Positions 1 to 8,505 of a DNA stretch of 64,000 bases are shown in pieces. The notes beneath the pieces were generated by a model. That model was not told the origin of the DNA, did not search any database, and was given only the letters and a program-made list of their open reading frames with translations. The translations under genes were made by a program, and so were the position numbers. This DNA is from Brevundimonas sp. (lineage in GTDB: Bacteria; Pseudomonadota; Alphaproteobacteria; Caulobacterales; Caulobacteraceae): the NCBI RefSeq assembly GCF_003248455.1, contig NZ_QFNM01000013.1:1-64000 (forward strand), given 5' to 3'. Numbering within the stretch: position 1 is the stretch's first letter; each line of letters begins with the position of its first letter.

Positions 1-1
1 G

Positions 2-433
2 CCGGGCTGGGGGATGATGTGTTCGGGGTCGCCCAACCATGTGAAGGACGGCATCCAGCCGCTGGTCGGCCTGATCGAGACCGACTGGCTGCCCTTCCCC
101 TTCACGATGAACTGGATCTTCACCCGGCCGGGGCGGATCACCTTCGAGAAGGGCGAACCCTTCTGCTTCGTCAATCTGATCGAGCACAAGAAGGTGGAGC
201 AGTTCCAGCCGATCATCCGCTCCCTGGAGTCCAACCCGGTAATGAAGGGCCAGTTCGAGGCCTGGAACCGCGCGCGCACCGATTTCAATCAGCGTCTGGC
301 CGGCGGAGATCCCGACGCGGCCAAGGAGGCGTGGCAACGCTATTACTTCAAGGGCGAGGTGCCGGAAAACCTGGGCGCCGCGCCGGCCACCCACTCCAAC
401 AAGCGCCGGCTGAAATCGCCGCGCGTCGGCTGA
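2..433 (+). CDS. DUF6065 family protein, 3' part only
   Basis: The reading frame is open from the first bases, so the gene is cut by the left window edge and only about 143 C-terminal residues are seen. Motifs such as SGSPNHVKDGIQPL, TDWLPFPFTMNW and FEKGEPFCF match my memory of the DUF6065 family, a cytosolic family of unknown function in alphaproteobacteria. The protein is rich in aromatic residues and has no membrane segment. It ends with a basic tail (SNKRRLKSPR). Function cannot be assigned; the family call is from motif recall only. Confidence 0.7.
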   Translation, partial: PGWGMMCSGSPNHVKDGIQPLVGLIETDWLPFPFTMNWIFTRPGRITFEKGEPFCFVNLIEHKKVEQFQPIIRSLESNPVMKGQFEAWNRARTDFNQRLAGGDPDAAKEAWQRYYFKGEVPENLGAAPATHSNKRRLKSPRVG

Positions 434-481
434 GGGCGGTCCATCGGCCCTCCGTCGCGAGACGAAGGGCCGAGGTTCGGA

Positions 482-1045
482 TCACGAGGCCGGGCGCGTG
501 ACCTGCGGACCCAGGTTCTGAATCACTTCGCGGGCGTCGAAGGCGTTGGGGTCGTTGGCGGGCTTGGGTCCGCGGCCCAGGACGATCTCGGCGTTGGCCT
601 CGAAACGGTCGATCTGGCGCACGTCGAAGTCGTTGGCGCCCCAGCGGTCCCATGGGCTCCAGAAGCCGCCGCGATAGTAGCGCCACGATGGCCCCCAATA
701 GGGGCCGTAGAAGCTGTTGTAGCGCGAATAGAAGGGATCGGGCGTGCCGACGTAACGGGTGTCGCGGTCCGTGGCGCGGTTGACGGTGGCGAACCAGTCA
801 TAGCCGCTTTCGACCGTCAGTTCCGCCGAGCGCAGCAACAGGCCCATCTCGACCTGCTCTCGCGAGGTCACGGAATTTCCGGAGAAGCTGACGCGGTAGC
901 GGTTGGTCTCCAGCCGCTGCTCGGCATAGCCGCCGCGCTGGCCGTTCAGACCGGCCGGCTGGTACGGCGTGGCGGTGGCGCAGGCGGCGAGGGCCAGCCC
1001 CGCGGCCACCGTCATCGCCAGGGTCTTCATGGGTAGGGACTTCAT
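482..1045 (-). CDS. CC0125/CC1285-type lipoprotein
   Basis: A 187-residue protein whose N-terminal hydrophobic stretch ends in a lipobox (LALAAC), so it is probably a lipid-anchored envelope protein. A second methionine at residue 6 is an equally good start. The central part is rich in tyrosine, tryptophan and glycine (FYGPYWGPSWRYYRGGFW). A preceding segment, RYRVSFSGNSVTSREQVE, followed by LLLRSAELTVESGYDWF resembles the small lipoprotein family named after Caulobacter CC0125 and CC1285. It faces the upstream DUF6065 gene tail to tail. Biochemical role unknown; the family label is from recall. Confidence 0.75.
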   Translation of the reverse strand: MKSLPMKTLAMTVAAGLALAACATATPYQPAGLNGQRGGYAEQRLETNRYRVSFSGNSVTSREQVEMGLLLRSAELTVESGYDWFATVNRATDRDTRYVGTPDPFYSRYNSFYGPYWGPSWRYYRGGFWSPWDRWGANDFDVRQIDRFEANAEIVLGRGPKPANDPNAFDAREVIQNLGPQVTRPAS

Positions 1046-1145
1046 GACATCAAAACTCCTTGATCGCCCATTCGGGCGCGCTGACGGCTGAACGGAGCAT
1101 GAACGGCGGCGTTCCCGACCAATCTAGGGCGAAGCTTGGCCAGGT

Positions 1146-1778
1146 CTAGAGCCGTGCGACGATCAGCACCGCCGCCGTCATCAGCAGCACGCCGACAAAG
1201 ACGCCGAATCCCTTGCGAAAGCGGGGCTGCTGCATTCGTCGCGACAGGGCGGCGCCGGACAGGGCGTAGGCGCTCATCGACATCATGTCCATGCCGATGG
1301 CCGCGACGGCGAACAGAGCCATCTGCGGCGCGACGGGCCTGTTTACGTCCACGAAAGGCGGCAGGACGGCGGTGAAGAACAATATGGCCTTGGGATTGGC
1401 GATCTGAACCGTGAAGCCGTCGATCAGGGCGCTGCGGCCCCGGCGGACCTCGACATGGTCGGGCTGGGCGGCGCTGGCGAAGGCGCCGCGCAAGGCCTTG
1501 ACCCCCAGCCAGGCGACATAGAGGGCGCCCAGGACGGCGATCACCTTGAAGGCGGCGGGAAAGGCCTTGACCAGGGCGCCCAGGCCCAGGGCCGCCGCGC
1601 CGAACCACACCAGGGTCGCCGCATTCATGCCGATCACCCCGACCAGGGCCGAGGCGCGGCCCTTTTCGACCCCCGTCGCCACGGCGAAGAGATTGGCCGG
1701 ACCCGGCGTGACCGCCATCACCGCCATGACCCCGAGGAAGGTCGAATACAGGTGCGGATCGACGGGCAGGACGGACAT
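1146..1778 (-). CDS. LysE/RhtB-family amino-acid exporter
   Basis: A 210-residue inner-membrane protein with about six hydrophobic segments. The family signature is near the N terminus (VMAVTPGPANLFAVATG), and the NPKAILFF motif lies in the middle, as in LysE/RhtB exporters of amino acids and related metabolites. I chose the ATG at 1778 because the residues encoded upstream of it (MTARGGPATSRR) are not family-like and the length then matches the usual 200-210. Substrate cannot be read from the sequence. No regulator or partner gene is adjacent. Confidence 0.85.
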   Translation of the reverse strand: MSVLPVDPHLYSTFLGVMAVMAVTPGPANLFAVATGVEKGRASALVGVIGMNAATLVWFGAAALGLGALVKAFPAAFKVIAVLGALYVAWLGVKALRGAFASAAQPDHVEVRRGRSALIDGFTVQIANPKAILFFTAVLPPFVDVNRPVAPQMALFAVAAIGMDMMSMSAYALSGAALSRRMQQPRFRKGFGVFVGVLLMTAAVLIVARL

Positions 1779-1852
1779 GCGGCGCGATGTCGCCGGTCCG
1801 CCCCGCGCGGTCAAGCCTGACGGTCAAGCTTGGTCGATGACCCGCGACGAAA

Positions 1853-2455
1853 TCAGGCGCCGGGGCGCCGGGGGGCTTCGGGCGGGGGCGGCGGGGCAGG
1901 CGGCGCGGGCGGCTCGACCGCTTCCGCCGTGACGGTGTCGGCGGCCTGGTCCAGCGCATATTGGGCGATCAGCCCATATGTGACCATTTGATCGGGGTCG
2001 GGGTTGGTCCAGGCGCTGTTGCGGACGATGCCGGTCGCGGCCGCGACGCCGTGCTGCGCTCCCTCCTCCATCGCCTGTTTGACCTCGGGGTCGTTCAGGG
2101 CTTCGGCGACCAGGGCGTCGACGTCGATCTCCTTCAGCGCCTCGGCCGCCATTTCGGCGGCGTGCTGGGTCGTTTCGGCCGTAAAAGCGGCCACGTCGGG
2201 GGCGTATTCGGACCACAGGGCGGCGATCCGGGCGCCGCGCTCGGCCTCGCTCAGGCTTTGGTCCTCGGAAATGGCCTCGGCGCGTTTGCCGAAGGTCTCC
2301 ATCCGCGCCTCGAAGGCGCTGGCGGCGGATTCCAGCCGCGCTTCGGCCGCGCGGGGCGCAGCGTCATGGGGCGCGGCGTCCTCCTGGGCCGTCGCCGCAT
2401 GGACGGACAGCGGGGCGAGGATCAGGGCGGCGCTGAGGCCGAGAAGGCGGATCAT
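1853..2455 (-). CDS. secreted alanine/glutamate-rich protein, unknown function
   Basis: A 200-residue protein with a clear signal peptide (MIRLLGLSAALILAPLSVHA) followed by a highly helical Ala/Glu-rich region and a proline-rich C terminus (PPAPPAPPPPPEAP). The start at 2455 is chosen because it yields this signal peptide; the frame stays open much further upstream but reads through a non-protein-like segment. It contains FEARMETFGKRAEAI, which resembles FEAKGEAFGKSMETM in the next gene upstream (2536-2997), so the two may be distant paralogs. Probably periplasmic. I do not recognise a named family. Confidence 0.65.
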   Translation of the reverse strand: MIRLLGLSAALILAPLSVHAATAQEDAAPHDAAPRAAEARLESAASAFEARMETFGKRAEAISEDQSLSEAERGARIAALWSEYAPDVAAFTAETTQHAAEMAAEALKEIDVDALVAEALNDPEVKQAMEEGAQHGVAAATGIVRNSAWTNPDPDQMVTYGLIAQYALDQAADTVTAEAVEPPAPPAPPPPPEAPRRPGA

Positions 2456-2535
2456 GGGACGGCTCCCTGGGAACGACCCGCGCAGCCTCCGCCCTCCGTC
2501 GCCCCGCCTCAAGTGAAATCGCGGTAAGGCGCGAC

Positions 2536-2997
2536 CTACTGCGGCTGGGCCGGGGCGGGCGCAGGCGCCGCGGCGGCCTGTTCGACCTGAGCGCGCACCA
2601 TGGCCGGTATGGATTTGATCTGGGTCGCCGCGGCCGCCATCTGGTCGGCGGGCGCCCCCTGGGCCGCTGCAAAGGTCTGCATTTCGGCGGCGAAGACGTC
2701 GGTCTCGATCTGATAGCGCGCCTGCAGGGCGTCCAGGTCGGTCTTGGCCTTGGCCTTGTCGCCCTGGGCGGCGGCGGCCTGCATTTCCGAGGCCATGGTC
2801 TCCATGCTCTTGCCGAAGGCTTCGCCCTTGGCTTCGAAGGCCGCTTCGGCGTCGCTGTCTTCGTCGGCGGCGGGAGGCGCGGCCTGCTGCGGGGCGTCGG
2901 GGGCGGCTTGGGGCTGGGCCTGGGGCTGGGTCTGGGCCAGGGCCGGGCCGCTCAGGGCCAGGATCGCGACGACGGCGATGGAGGACAGAATACGCAT
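2536..2997 (-). CDS. secreted Gln/Ala-rich protein, unknown function
   Basis: A 153-residue protein with a signal peptide ending ALA-QTQPQAQ, then a Gln/Pro-rich linker, an acidic helical region predicted to be largely alpha-helical, and an alanine/proline-rich tail (AAPAPAPAQPQ). The ATG at 2997 gives the signal peptide and is the natural start. The gene is on the same strand as, and 80 bp from, the similar gene at 1853-2455. Together they look like a duplicated pair of small periplasmic proteins. Function unknown. Confidence 0.65.
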   Translation of the reverse strand: MRILSSIAVVAILALSGPALAQTQPQAQPQAAPDAPQQAAPPAADEDSDAEAAFEAKGEAFGKSMETMASEMQAAAAQGDKAKAKTDLDALQARYQIETDVFAAEMQTFAAAQGAPADQMAAAATQIKSIPAMVRAQVEQAAAAPAPAPAQPQ

Positions 2998-3079
2998 GGA
3001 AACGCTCCGGGACAGGCCGCACGCGGCCGATGGGCGGACCCTCGCCCGGTCCGCGATCACCCATCCTGGCCCATAAGCT

Positions 3080-3853
3080 TCAGATGTCAAAGACCCGATA
3101 GGGTCTGTCGCCCAGGGTCTTCAGCACCGGCAGGGCGACATTATAGACGGGAACCCCCCGGTTGGTCCGCCCCTCCGGCCCGCCGCGATGGGCGTGGCCG
3201 TGCACCACCAGGCTGACGTTGTCGTAGCGGTCGATGGTCTCGGCCAGGCGCGACGACCCCAGGAAGGCGTGGATCTCGGGCGGCTCGCCGGTCACGGTCT
3301 CGACCACCGGCGCATAGTGGAGCAGGACGACCGAGCGTTCGGTGCGAAGCTTGCGTATGGAGTTCTCGATCAGATTGGCGTCCTCGACCGCCTCCTGCAC
3401 GAACCGCTTGATCGAGGCTTCGCCGAAGGACGACAGCATATAGCGGCCGAAACCGCCGACGAACCCCTTGCCTCCGGCGAAGCCCACGCCGTCGATCTCA
3501 TAGGCCTCGCCGTTCAGCATCCTGACCCCGGCGTCGGTCAGCATCCGCTCGACCTCCTCGGGCTGGCCGCACTCGTGTTCGTGATTGCCCAGGACGCCGA
3601 CCATCGGAATTTTGCAGAGTTTCAGATCCTCCAGCAGCCGCTCCACCTCCGGCGTCTTGCCGTAGTTGGTCAGGTCGCCGCACAGACACAGGACGTCGGC
3701 GTCGTCCGACACCCGTTCGAACAGATCGCGATATGGGCGCTCGCTGGTTTCGCCGACATGCAGGTCGCCGACGGCGGCGACGCGCATCTTCCTGGCCGGA
3801 CCCGGCTCGAGGCCCGGCTGGGGCGTCTGGGCGGCCACGGTTGCGTCTGTCAT
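3080..3853 (-). CDS. calcineurin-like metallophosphoesterase
   Basis: A 257-residue cytosolic enzyme with the full two-metal phosphoesterase motif set: D-x-H (GDLHVGE, about residue 30), GD (CGDLTNYG, about 59), GNHE (VLGNHEHE, about 89), a middle His (VLLHYAP) and C-terminal GHAH (VVHGHAH). The family hydrolyses phosphomono- or diesters; the substrate is not evident. The start lies 12 bp after the stop of the nucleotidyltransferase gene (3866-4654), so the two are probably co-transcribed and may act on the same nucleotide-modified substrate, which is inference. Confidence 0.85.
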   Translation of the reverse strand: MTDATVAAQTPQPGLEPGPARKMRVAAVGDLHVGETSERPYRDLFERVSDDADVLCLCGDLTNYGKTPEVERLLEDLKLCKIPMVGVLGNHEHECGQPEEVERMLTDAGVRMLNGEAYEIDGVGFAGGKGFVGGFGRYMLSSFGEASIKRFVQEAVEDANLIENSIRKLRTERSVVLLHYAPVVETVTGEPPEIHAFLGSSRLAETIDRYDNVSLVVHGHAHRGGPEGRTNRGVPVYNVALPVLKTLGDRPYRVFDI

Positions 3854-3865
3854 GCGGCGGCCTCC

Positions 3866-4654
3866 TCAGCGACCCAGGTTGACGGGATCGTGGCGCTCCT
3901 CCAGCCCCTTGCCGACTACGTCGCCAAAGCCCCATTCGGCGACGTCGGCGACATAATCGCGCGGGCTGAACAGTCGGCCGCGACACACCTTCACGCGCGG
4001 CGCGGGCAGGTCGATCTGGGCCGTCAGGCGCGCCACCAACTCCTCCATCAGCCAGCGCGGCACGCGGTCGCGTTCGGTCGGATAGGCGAAGCGGAAATTC
4101 AGCAGATGCGCCGCCAGAACCTCCCAGTAGAGGTCCATCTGGTCCAGCAGGCTTTTCCAGTCGATGGCGTCGGACTGTTTCAGGATGACGTGGTTCACGT
4201 CCGCCCCGTCATAGCGATAGCGGTCCTGGATGAAGACCTTGGACAGGATCAGGGCCGTCGGCGGGGTGATCTGCACCTGGTGGCCATAGACGGTGATCCG
4301 ATCCTCGCCGAACCAGCTGTCGGACACCGCGATGGTGCCGTTCGACATGGCGAAGATGACGTCGAAGAAGTGTTTCTCGTCCTTCCAGACCTTGGCGATC
4401 CAGCGTTCGTCCTCGACGTCGGTGCGGTAGCCGTGCTTCTGGAAGAAGGCCAGGATGCGGGGATAGTCGCCGGGCTTGCAGAAGACGTCCAGGTCCTTGG
4501 TCGGACGCCGGATGCCGGTGTAGGCCGTGACGGCGTATGTGCCGGACAGGAGGAAGGGAATGCCGCTTTCCTTCAGCAGGCGCAGGCTTTCCTCGTAGAA
4601 GGCCAGGGCGTCGGCCGGGGGTTCGAACGTCGGTTCGGCGATCACGTCTGACAT
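3866..4654 (-). CDS. nucleotidyltransferase-fold protein
   Basis: A 262-residue protein with the nucleotidyltransferase signature near the N terminus: the motif FLLSGTYAVTAYTG followed by the two-aspartate strand KDLDVF (D54 and D56). This resembles predicted nucleotidyltransferases of the DUF2204/MNT-like group. The rest (HFFDVIFAMSNG, ALILSKVFIQDRYRYDGADV) is typical of these domain proteins. I chose ATG 4654 because the residues before it are not family-like. It lies directly upstream of a metallophosphoesterase gene, suggesting a transferase/hydrolase pair. A toxin-antitoxin role is not supported by size or order. Confidence 0.75.
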   Translation of the reverse strand: MSDVIAEPTFEPPADALAFYEESLRLLKESGIPFLLSGTYAVTAYTGIRRPTKDLDVFCKPGDYPRILAFFQKHGYRTDVEDERWIAKVWKDEKHFFDVIFAMSNGTIAVSDSWFGEDRITVYGHQVQITPPTALILSKVFIQDRYRYDGADVNHVILKQSDAIDWKSLLDQMDLYWEVLAAHLLNFRFAYPTERDRVPRWLMEELVARLTAQIDLPAPRVKVCRGRLFSPRDYVADVAEWGFGDVVGKGLEERHDPVNLGR

Positions 4655-5039
4655 CGGCTGCACCCTCCCTGGCGAGGGCTGGGAAACGAGCCCGGTCCGC
4701 GCCGGTTCCGGGGAGGCGCCTAAGCCGTCGAACACGGGATCGTCAGGCCTTCATTTCATGGCCGTCGCACGACAGGGGCCGTCTCTCGACGAGGCGATGC
4801 GGTCGTCCGCCTTCGAGGCGGTGTTCGCCGCGCGAGGGCGGTCCCGACAGAGACCCAGGCCGCCCGGCGGGACCGGATAAATCGGTCCCCAGCCTCCTCC
4901 CCAGGATTCTCTCGGCAAATCCACTAGATGTAGCGGGTAGGACAATTTTGACCGCAAGATAGAGCGATTTCGGCTTGGCGCCGCCGGTTCGGAGTCGCAT
5001 GGTGAATGCGTCTTCGGAATCGCTTTCAGGTCCAGTTCG
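4655..5039 (+). promoter_or_regulatory. nrdB upstream region with two candidate NrdR boxes
   Basis: This 385-bp region holds no convincing gene. It contains two 16-bp imperfect palindromes, at 4921-4936 (CCACTAGATGTAGCGG) and 4952-4967 (CCGCAAGATAGAGCGA). By my alignment they match the published NrdR-box consensus at 11 and 10 of 16 positions, and their centres are 31 bp apart, the usual NrdR spacing. The first ten bases of the first box recur upstream of nrdA. Two GANTC sites (4905-4909 and 4992-4996) could be methylated by CcrM if the host has it. A GGGACCG/CGGTCCC hairpin sits at 4869-4889. Confidence 0.55.
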
Positions 5040-6041
5040 ATGAGCGCCAGCACCCCGATCATCCATCCCGAACGCGCCGGTCTTCTGACCCCGTCTCTCG
5101 CCTACAAGCCGTTCCGGTATCCGTGGGCCTTCGACATGTGGAAGAAGCAGCAGCAGGTCCACTGGATGCCCGAAGAGGTGCCGCTGGGCGAGGATGTCAA
5201 GGATTGGGCCTCGACCCTGAACGACGGCGAACGCAACCTGCTGACCCAGATCTTCCGTTTCTTCACCCAGGCGGACATCGAGGTTCAGGACAACTACATG
5301 GAGCGCTACGGCCGGGTGTTCAAACCGACCGAGGTGAAGATGATGCTGGCCGCCTTCGGCAATATGGAGACCATCCATATCGCGGCCTACGCCCTGTTGC
5401 TCGAAACCATCGGCATGCCCGAAAGCGAGTTCGGCGCCTTCATGGAATACGAGGCCATGCGGGACAAGCACGACTACATGGGCCAGTTCGGGGTCGACAG
5501 CGACGCCGACATCTGCCGGACCCTGGCCATGTTCGGCGGCTTCTCGGAAGGGGTTCAGCTGTTCGCCAGCTTCGCCATGCTGATGAACTTCCCGCGCATG
5601 AACAAGATGAAGGGCATGGGCCAGATCGTGTCCTGGTCGGTGCGCGACGAGAGCCTGCACTGCGAAGGCATCATCAAGCTCTACCACGCCTTCAACAAGT
5701 GCAAGACGGTGGTGAACATGGAGGACAAGTTCATCGACCTGGCCTTCGAGATGGGTTCGGTGGAGGGCATGACGCCCGAGGACATCAAACAGTACATCCG
5801 CTTCATCGCCGACTGGCGCCTGCGCCAGCTGAAGCTGCCGGAAGTCTATGGGGTGACGGAAAACCCGCTGCCCTGGCTGCAGTCGCTGCTGTCGGGCGTC
5901 GAACACGCCAACTTCTTCGAGGCGCGCGCCACCGAATATTCCAAGGCCGCCACGCAAGGGAACTGGCACGGCGCCGACGGCGTCTGGACCGAGTTCGACC
6001 GGATGATGGCCCGTCGCGACATGAGCCTGGTCGCGGGCTGA
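5040..6041 (+). CDS. nrdB: class Ia ribonucleotide reductase, small (radical) subunit
   Basis: A 333-residue NrdB. It supplies the tyrosyl radical used by the large subunit to reduce ribonucleoside diphosphates. The diiron ligands are visible: probably D79 (TQADIEV), E110 and H113 in ETIHIAAY, E170 (FSEGVQ), and E204/H207 in DESLHCE. The radical Tyr of the E-x-x-H-x-x-x-Y motif is present (Y117), which favours class Ia over the Tyr-less subclasses. No N-terminal ATP-cone is fused. The partner nrdA lies 14 kb downstream rather than adjacent. Candidate NrdR boxes are found upstream of both genes. Confidence 0.95.
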   Translation: MSASTPIIHPERAGLLTPSLAYKPFRYPWAFDMWKKQQQVHWMPEEVPLGEDVKDWASTLNDGERNLLTQIFRFFTQADIEVQDNYMERYGRVFKPTEVKMMLAAFGNMETIHIAAYALLLETIGMPESEFGAFMEYEAMRDKHDYMGQFGVDSDADICRTLAMFGGFSEGVQLFASFAMLMNFPRMNKMKGMGQIVSWSVRDESLHCEGIIKLYHAFNKCKTVVNMEDKFIDLAFEMGSVEGMTPEDIKQYIRFIADWRLRQLKLPEVYGVTENPLPWLQSLLSGVEHANFFEARATEYSKAATQGNWHGADGVWTEFDRMMARRDMSLVAG

Positions 6042-6066
6042 CCCGGCGCAGACGCTCGCTCGCCGC

Positions 6067-6604
6067 CTAGCGCGCCGGGCCGACCGGCGTCCCGCAGGCC
6101 GAGCGGACGCCCGACTGGCACAGACGCACCTGTTCGCGCCAGGCCGCGTAGTCGCGATCGTACCGATCCTGGGCGGCGGGTCGCCTCGGCGGCGGCGCGG
6201 GCCTGTTCCTCGGTCTGACGCACCGCGATCTGGTGGCGGGCCAGGGCCGCGTCATAGCCCAGGCGGGCGTCGGCGTCGGCCTTGTCCGCAAGGGCGTTCC
6301 GGGCCGCGATCTCGTCGTTCAGGGCGCGGGTGGCGCGAAGTTCCTCCTCGGTCTGCTTGTCGTCTCCGGCGCGGCGATAGGCCTCGCCGCGCGCCCTCAG
6401 CAGGGCGTCGCGATCCGCCGGGTCGGGCAGGGCGCGCTGGTCGCGATAGGCGTCGGGCCCCGCATACGGCCGGGTCTGGTCGAGCACGGTCGGCGCCGCG
6501 CCGCGGGGCGTCGTCTGGGGCGTCGTTTGTGGCGTCGTCTGGGCGAGGGCCGACGCGCCCGCCGTCCCCAGGGCCAGGACGAAGAGGGCGGGACGTAAGA
6601 TCAT
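6067..6604 (-). pseudogene. secreted helical protein with an apparent one-base frameshift
   Basis: The gene starts at 6604 with a signal peptide ending ALAQ, followed by TTPQTTPQTTP and a long charged helical region (EEQARAAAEATR). In this frame the sequence then turns into improbable protein that runs into the antisense of nrdB. After one extra base is ignored in the G-run at 6171-6173 (C-run on the coding strand), the frame continues as RQDRYDRDYAAWREQVRLC and GVRSACGTPVGPAR and stops at 6067. That tail looks like the normal C terminus of Caulobacterales secreted proteins. Either a sequencing indel or a true frameshift; function unknown. Confidence 0.6.
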
Positions 6605-6753
6605 CGGACTTCTCCTTGCAGCGGCCGGTCATGCGCAGCTTGGCCATATCGGACCTTCTGGACAACGCCGAAGCCATGAAAAGGTGGCGCGCGGCCCAGC
6701 TTCGCGGCATGGTCCGCCAAGAGCCTTCCCGACCCTCGATTCAGAGACGACGC

Positions 6754-7017
6754 ATGATCCTCAGCACCTCGTCCGGCGACTTCCCCATTCCCGCCGAAGT
6801 GGCGCGCCAGCTGCCCAATGTCCCGGCCTTGCCGGATGAATCGGCCGCCGACGCCCGCCTGCAGATCGAGGACTTCCGCCATTGGCTGGACGCTTCGCCC
6901 GAACACGCCATCGACTATGAACGGCTGCGGCGCTGGCACCTGGTGCAGGACGAACTGGCCGCCCAGGCCAAGGCCGAGAACCGCGCCTTCGTCGTGTCCG
7001 ACGACGGGCTGGAATAG
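6754..7017 (+). CDS. small acidic protein resembling the FecR N-terminal (DUF4880) helix-turn segment
   Basis: An 87-residue protein beginning MILSTSSGDFPIPAEVARQL. Its middle, DFRHWLDASPEHAIDYERL, resembles the W-L-x-x-S-P-x-H-x-x-x-Y-x-x-L pattern at the N terminus of FecR-type anti-sigma factors (DUF4880). There is no membrane segment and no FecR domain. Upstream in-frame starts at 6634 and 6676 are possible; I chose 6754 because the family-like sequence begins there, but no strong ribosome-binding site decides it. It might act as a cytosolic sigma-binding fragment; this is speculative. Confidence 0.55.
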   Translation: MILSTSSGDFPIPAEVARQLPNVPALPDESAADARLQIEDFRHWLDASPEHAIDYERLRRWHLVQDELAAQAKAENRAFVVSDDGLE

Positions 7018-7032
7018 GCGCCTTCCCCGGCC

Positions 7033-8505
7033 TCAGGCCGGCAGGCGCAGTTCGAACGTCGCCCCGGACCCGTCCGTCTCGACCAGCCGCAAATCCCCGC
7101 CGTGCAGGGCGGCCAGTTCGCGCGAGATGGTCAGGCCCAGGCCCGTGCCGTCCGAGCTTTTGGAACTGACGAAGGGTTCGAACAGCCGCTCGGCCAGGCG
7201 GGACGGAATGCCGGGTCCGTCGTCGGCGATCCTGATCACGCAGAAGCCGTCCTCGCCGAAGGCGCTGACGGTGACGGCGCCCCGGCCGCGCCGTTCCGGC
7301 GGACGGCCGGGATCGGCCTCGATCGCCTGGCGGGCGTTGCGCATCAGATTGACCAGGATGCGGTAAAGCTGGTCCGGGTCGGCCTCGACCGCGAACCGGG
7401 CGGGCAACTGCTTGACCAGGCGCACGCCCTCGGGGTCCAGCCCGGCGTCCTCGGCCGCCAGGGTCAGGGCCTTGGTCAGGACGACCCGGGTCTTCTGCGG
7501 CGCCGGCTCCTCGCTCTTGCCGTATTCCAGCACGTTGCGCGACAGGCTGGCGGCGCGGCTCAGCGCGCGCTCCAGCCGCGGCAGGGCCTTGGCCACCTGG
7601 GGGTCGGCCGAGGAGGCCAACCGGTCCGACGCCATCTGGGCCGAGGTCAGCATGTTGCGCAGATCGTGGTTGATCTTGGCCACCGCCTCGCCCAGCGCCA
7701 CCAGGCGCGCGCGCGAGCGCAGGGAATGGCGCACCTCCTCCTGCATCCGGCTGAGTTCGCGCTCGACCCGACCGATCTCGTCGTGGCGATCCGACGGCGT
7801 CTCGGCCTCGCTCTCGGGGTCGGCGGCGAACCGCTCCATCGAGCGCGTCACGCGCCGAAGCGGCCGCAGCACCAGAAGCGCCAGGCCGCCGTACAGAAGC
7901 GCGCCGGCCGTCACGGATATCAGCAGCGACACCATAAGGCTGTTCAGCAGAAAGGCCCGCAATTCGATCTTCAGCGGCTGGGCCGGGGTGACGATCTCGA
8001 TGAAGTCGCCCGAGCGATAGCGCGGCTTGGCCTGGACCCGCAGCGAGCGGTCGGGGTGGCCGAACAGGGTGCGCCAGGGGTCGGTCAGCCGCGCCCAGCT
8101 GTCCTGGCGTCTCAGGTCGATCAGCTCGGGCGCGCGCGGCAGATTGGGCGCCTGGAGCAGCAGCCGCCGCACCCCCTGTTCGGTCAGGGCCACGGCCTGG
8201 ACCCCGCCGATCCGCATCAGTTCGGCGGCCGTATCGTCCTCCACCGCGCTATAGGGCAGGGCCTCGACCCCGACCGAGGCCAGTTCGGCGGCCTGCAGCC
8301 GGTCGCGCAGCCAGCGTTCGTGGAAGGCCGCCAGGTTCGGCCCCATGATCAGGGCTTCGACCGCCAGGGTGAAGGCGGCGGTCAGCAGCAGCAGTCGCGC
8401 CGACAGGCCGTCGGGCGCGCGCGGAGTCAGCCGTTCGCGCCACGCCGCCGCCTGTTCCGGCGTCAGCTTCAGTCGCGCCGCGACCTGGTCGAACAGGGCG
8501 CTCAC
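7033..8505 (-). CDS. sensor histidine kinase
   Basis: A 490-residue membrane kinase. It has a TM segment near residue 40, an extracytoplasmic region, a second TM near 190-215, and a HAMP-like linker (LRPLRRVTRSMERF). The H-box is ALGEAVAKINHDLRNML (H280 phosphoacceptor) and the ATP-binding domain has N-box NLMRNARQAI, G1 ADDGPGIP and G2 GTGLGLTI. The GTG start at 8505 overlaps the stop of the upstream membrane-protein gene by GTGA, so the two are translationally coupled. No response regulator lies adjacent, so the cognate partner is unknown. Confidence 0.88.
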   Translation of the reverse strand: MSALFDQVAARLKLTPEQAAAWRERLTPRAPDGLSARLLLLTAAFTLAVEALIMGPNLAAFHERWLRDRLQAAELASVGVEALPYSAVEDDTAAELMRIGGVQAVALTEQGVRRLLLQAPNLPRAPELIDLRRQDSWARLTDPWRTLFGHPDRSLRVQAKPRYRSGDFIEIVTPAQPLKIELRAFLLNSLMVSLLISVTAGALLYGGLALLVLRPLRRVTRSMERFAADPESEAETPSDRHDEIGRVERELSRMQEEVRHSLRSRARLVALGEAVAKINHDLRNMLTSAQMASDRLASSADPQVAKALPRLERALSRAASLSRNVLEYGKSEEPAPQKTRVVLTKALTLAAEDAGLDPEGVRLVKQLPARFAVEADPDQLYRILVNLMRNARQAIEADPGRPPERRGRGAVTVSAFGEDGFCVIRIADDGPGIPSRLAERLFEPFVSSKSSDGTGLGLTISRELAALHGGDLRLVETDGSGATFELRLPA

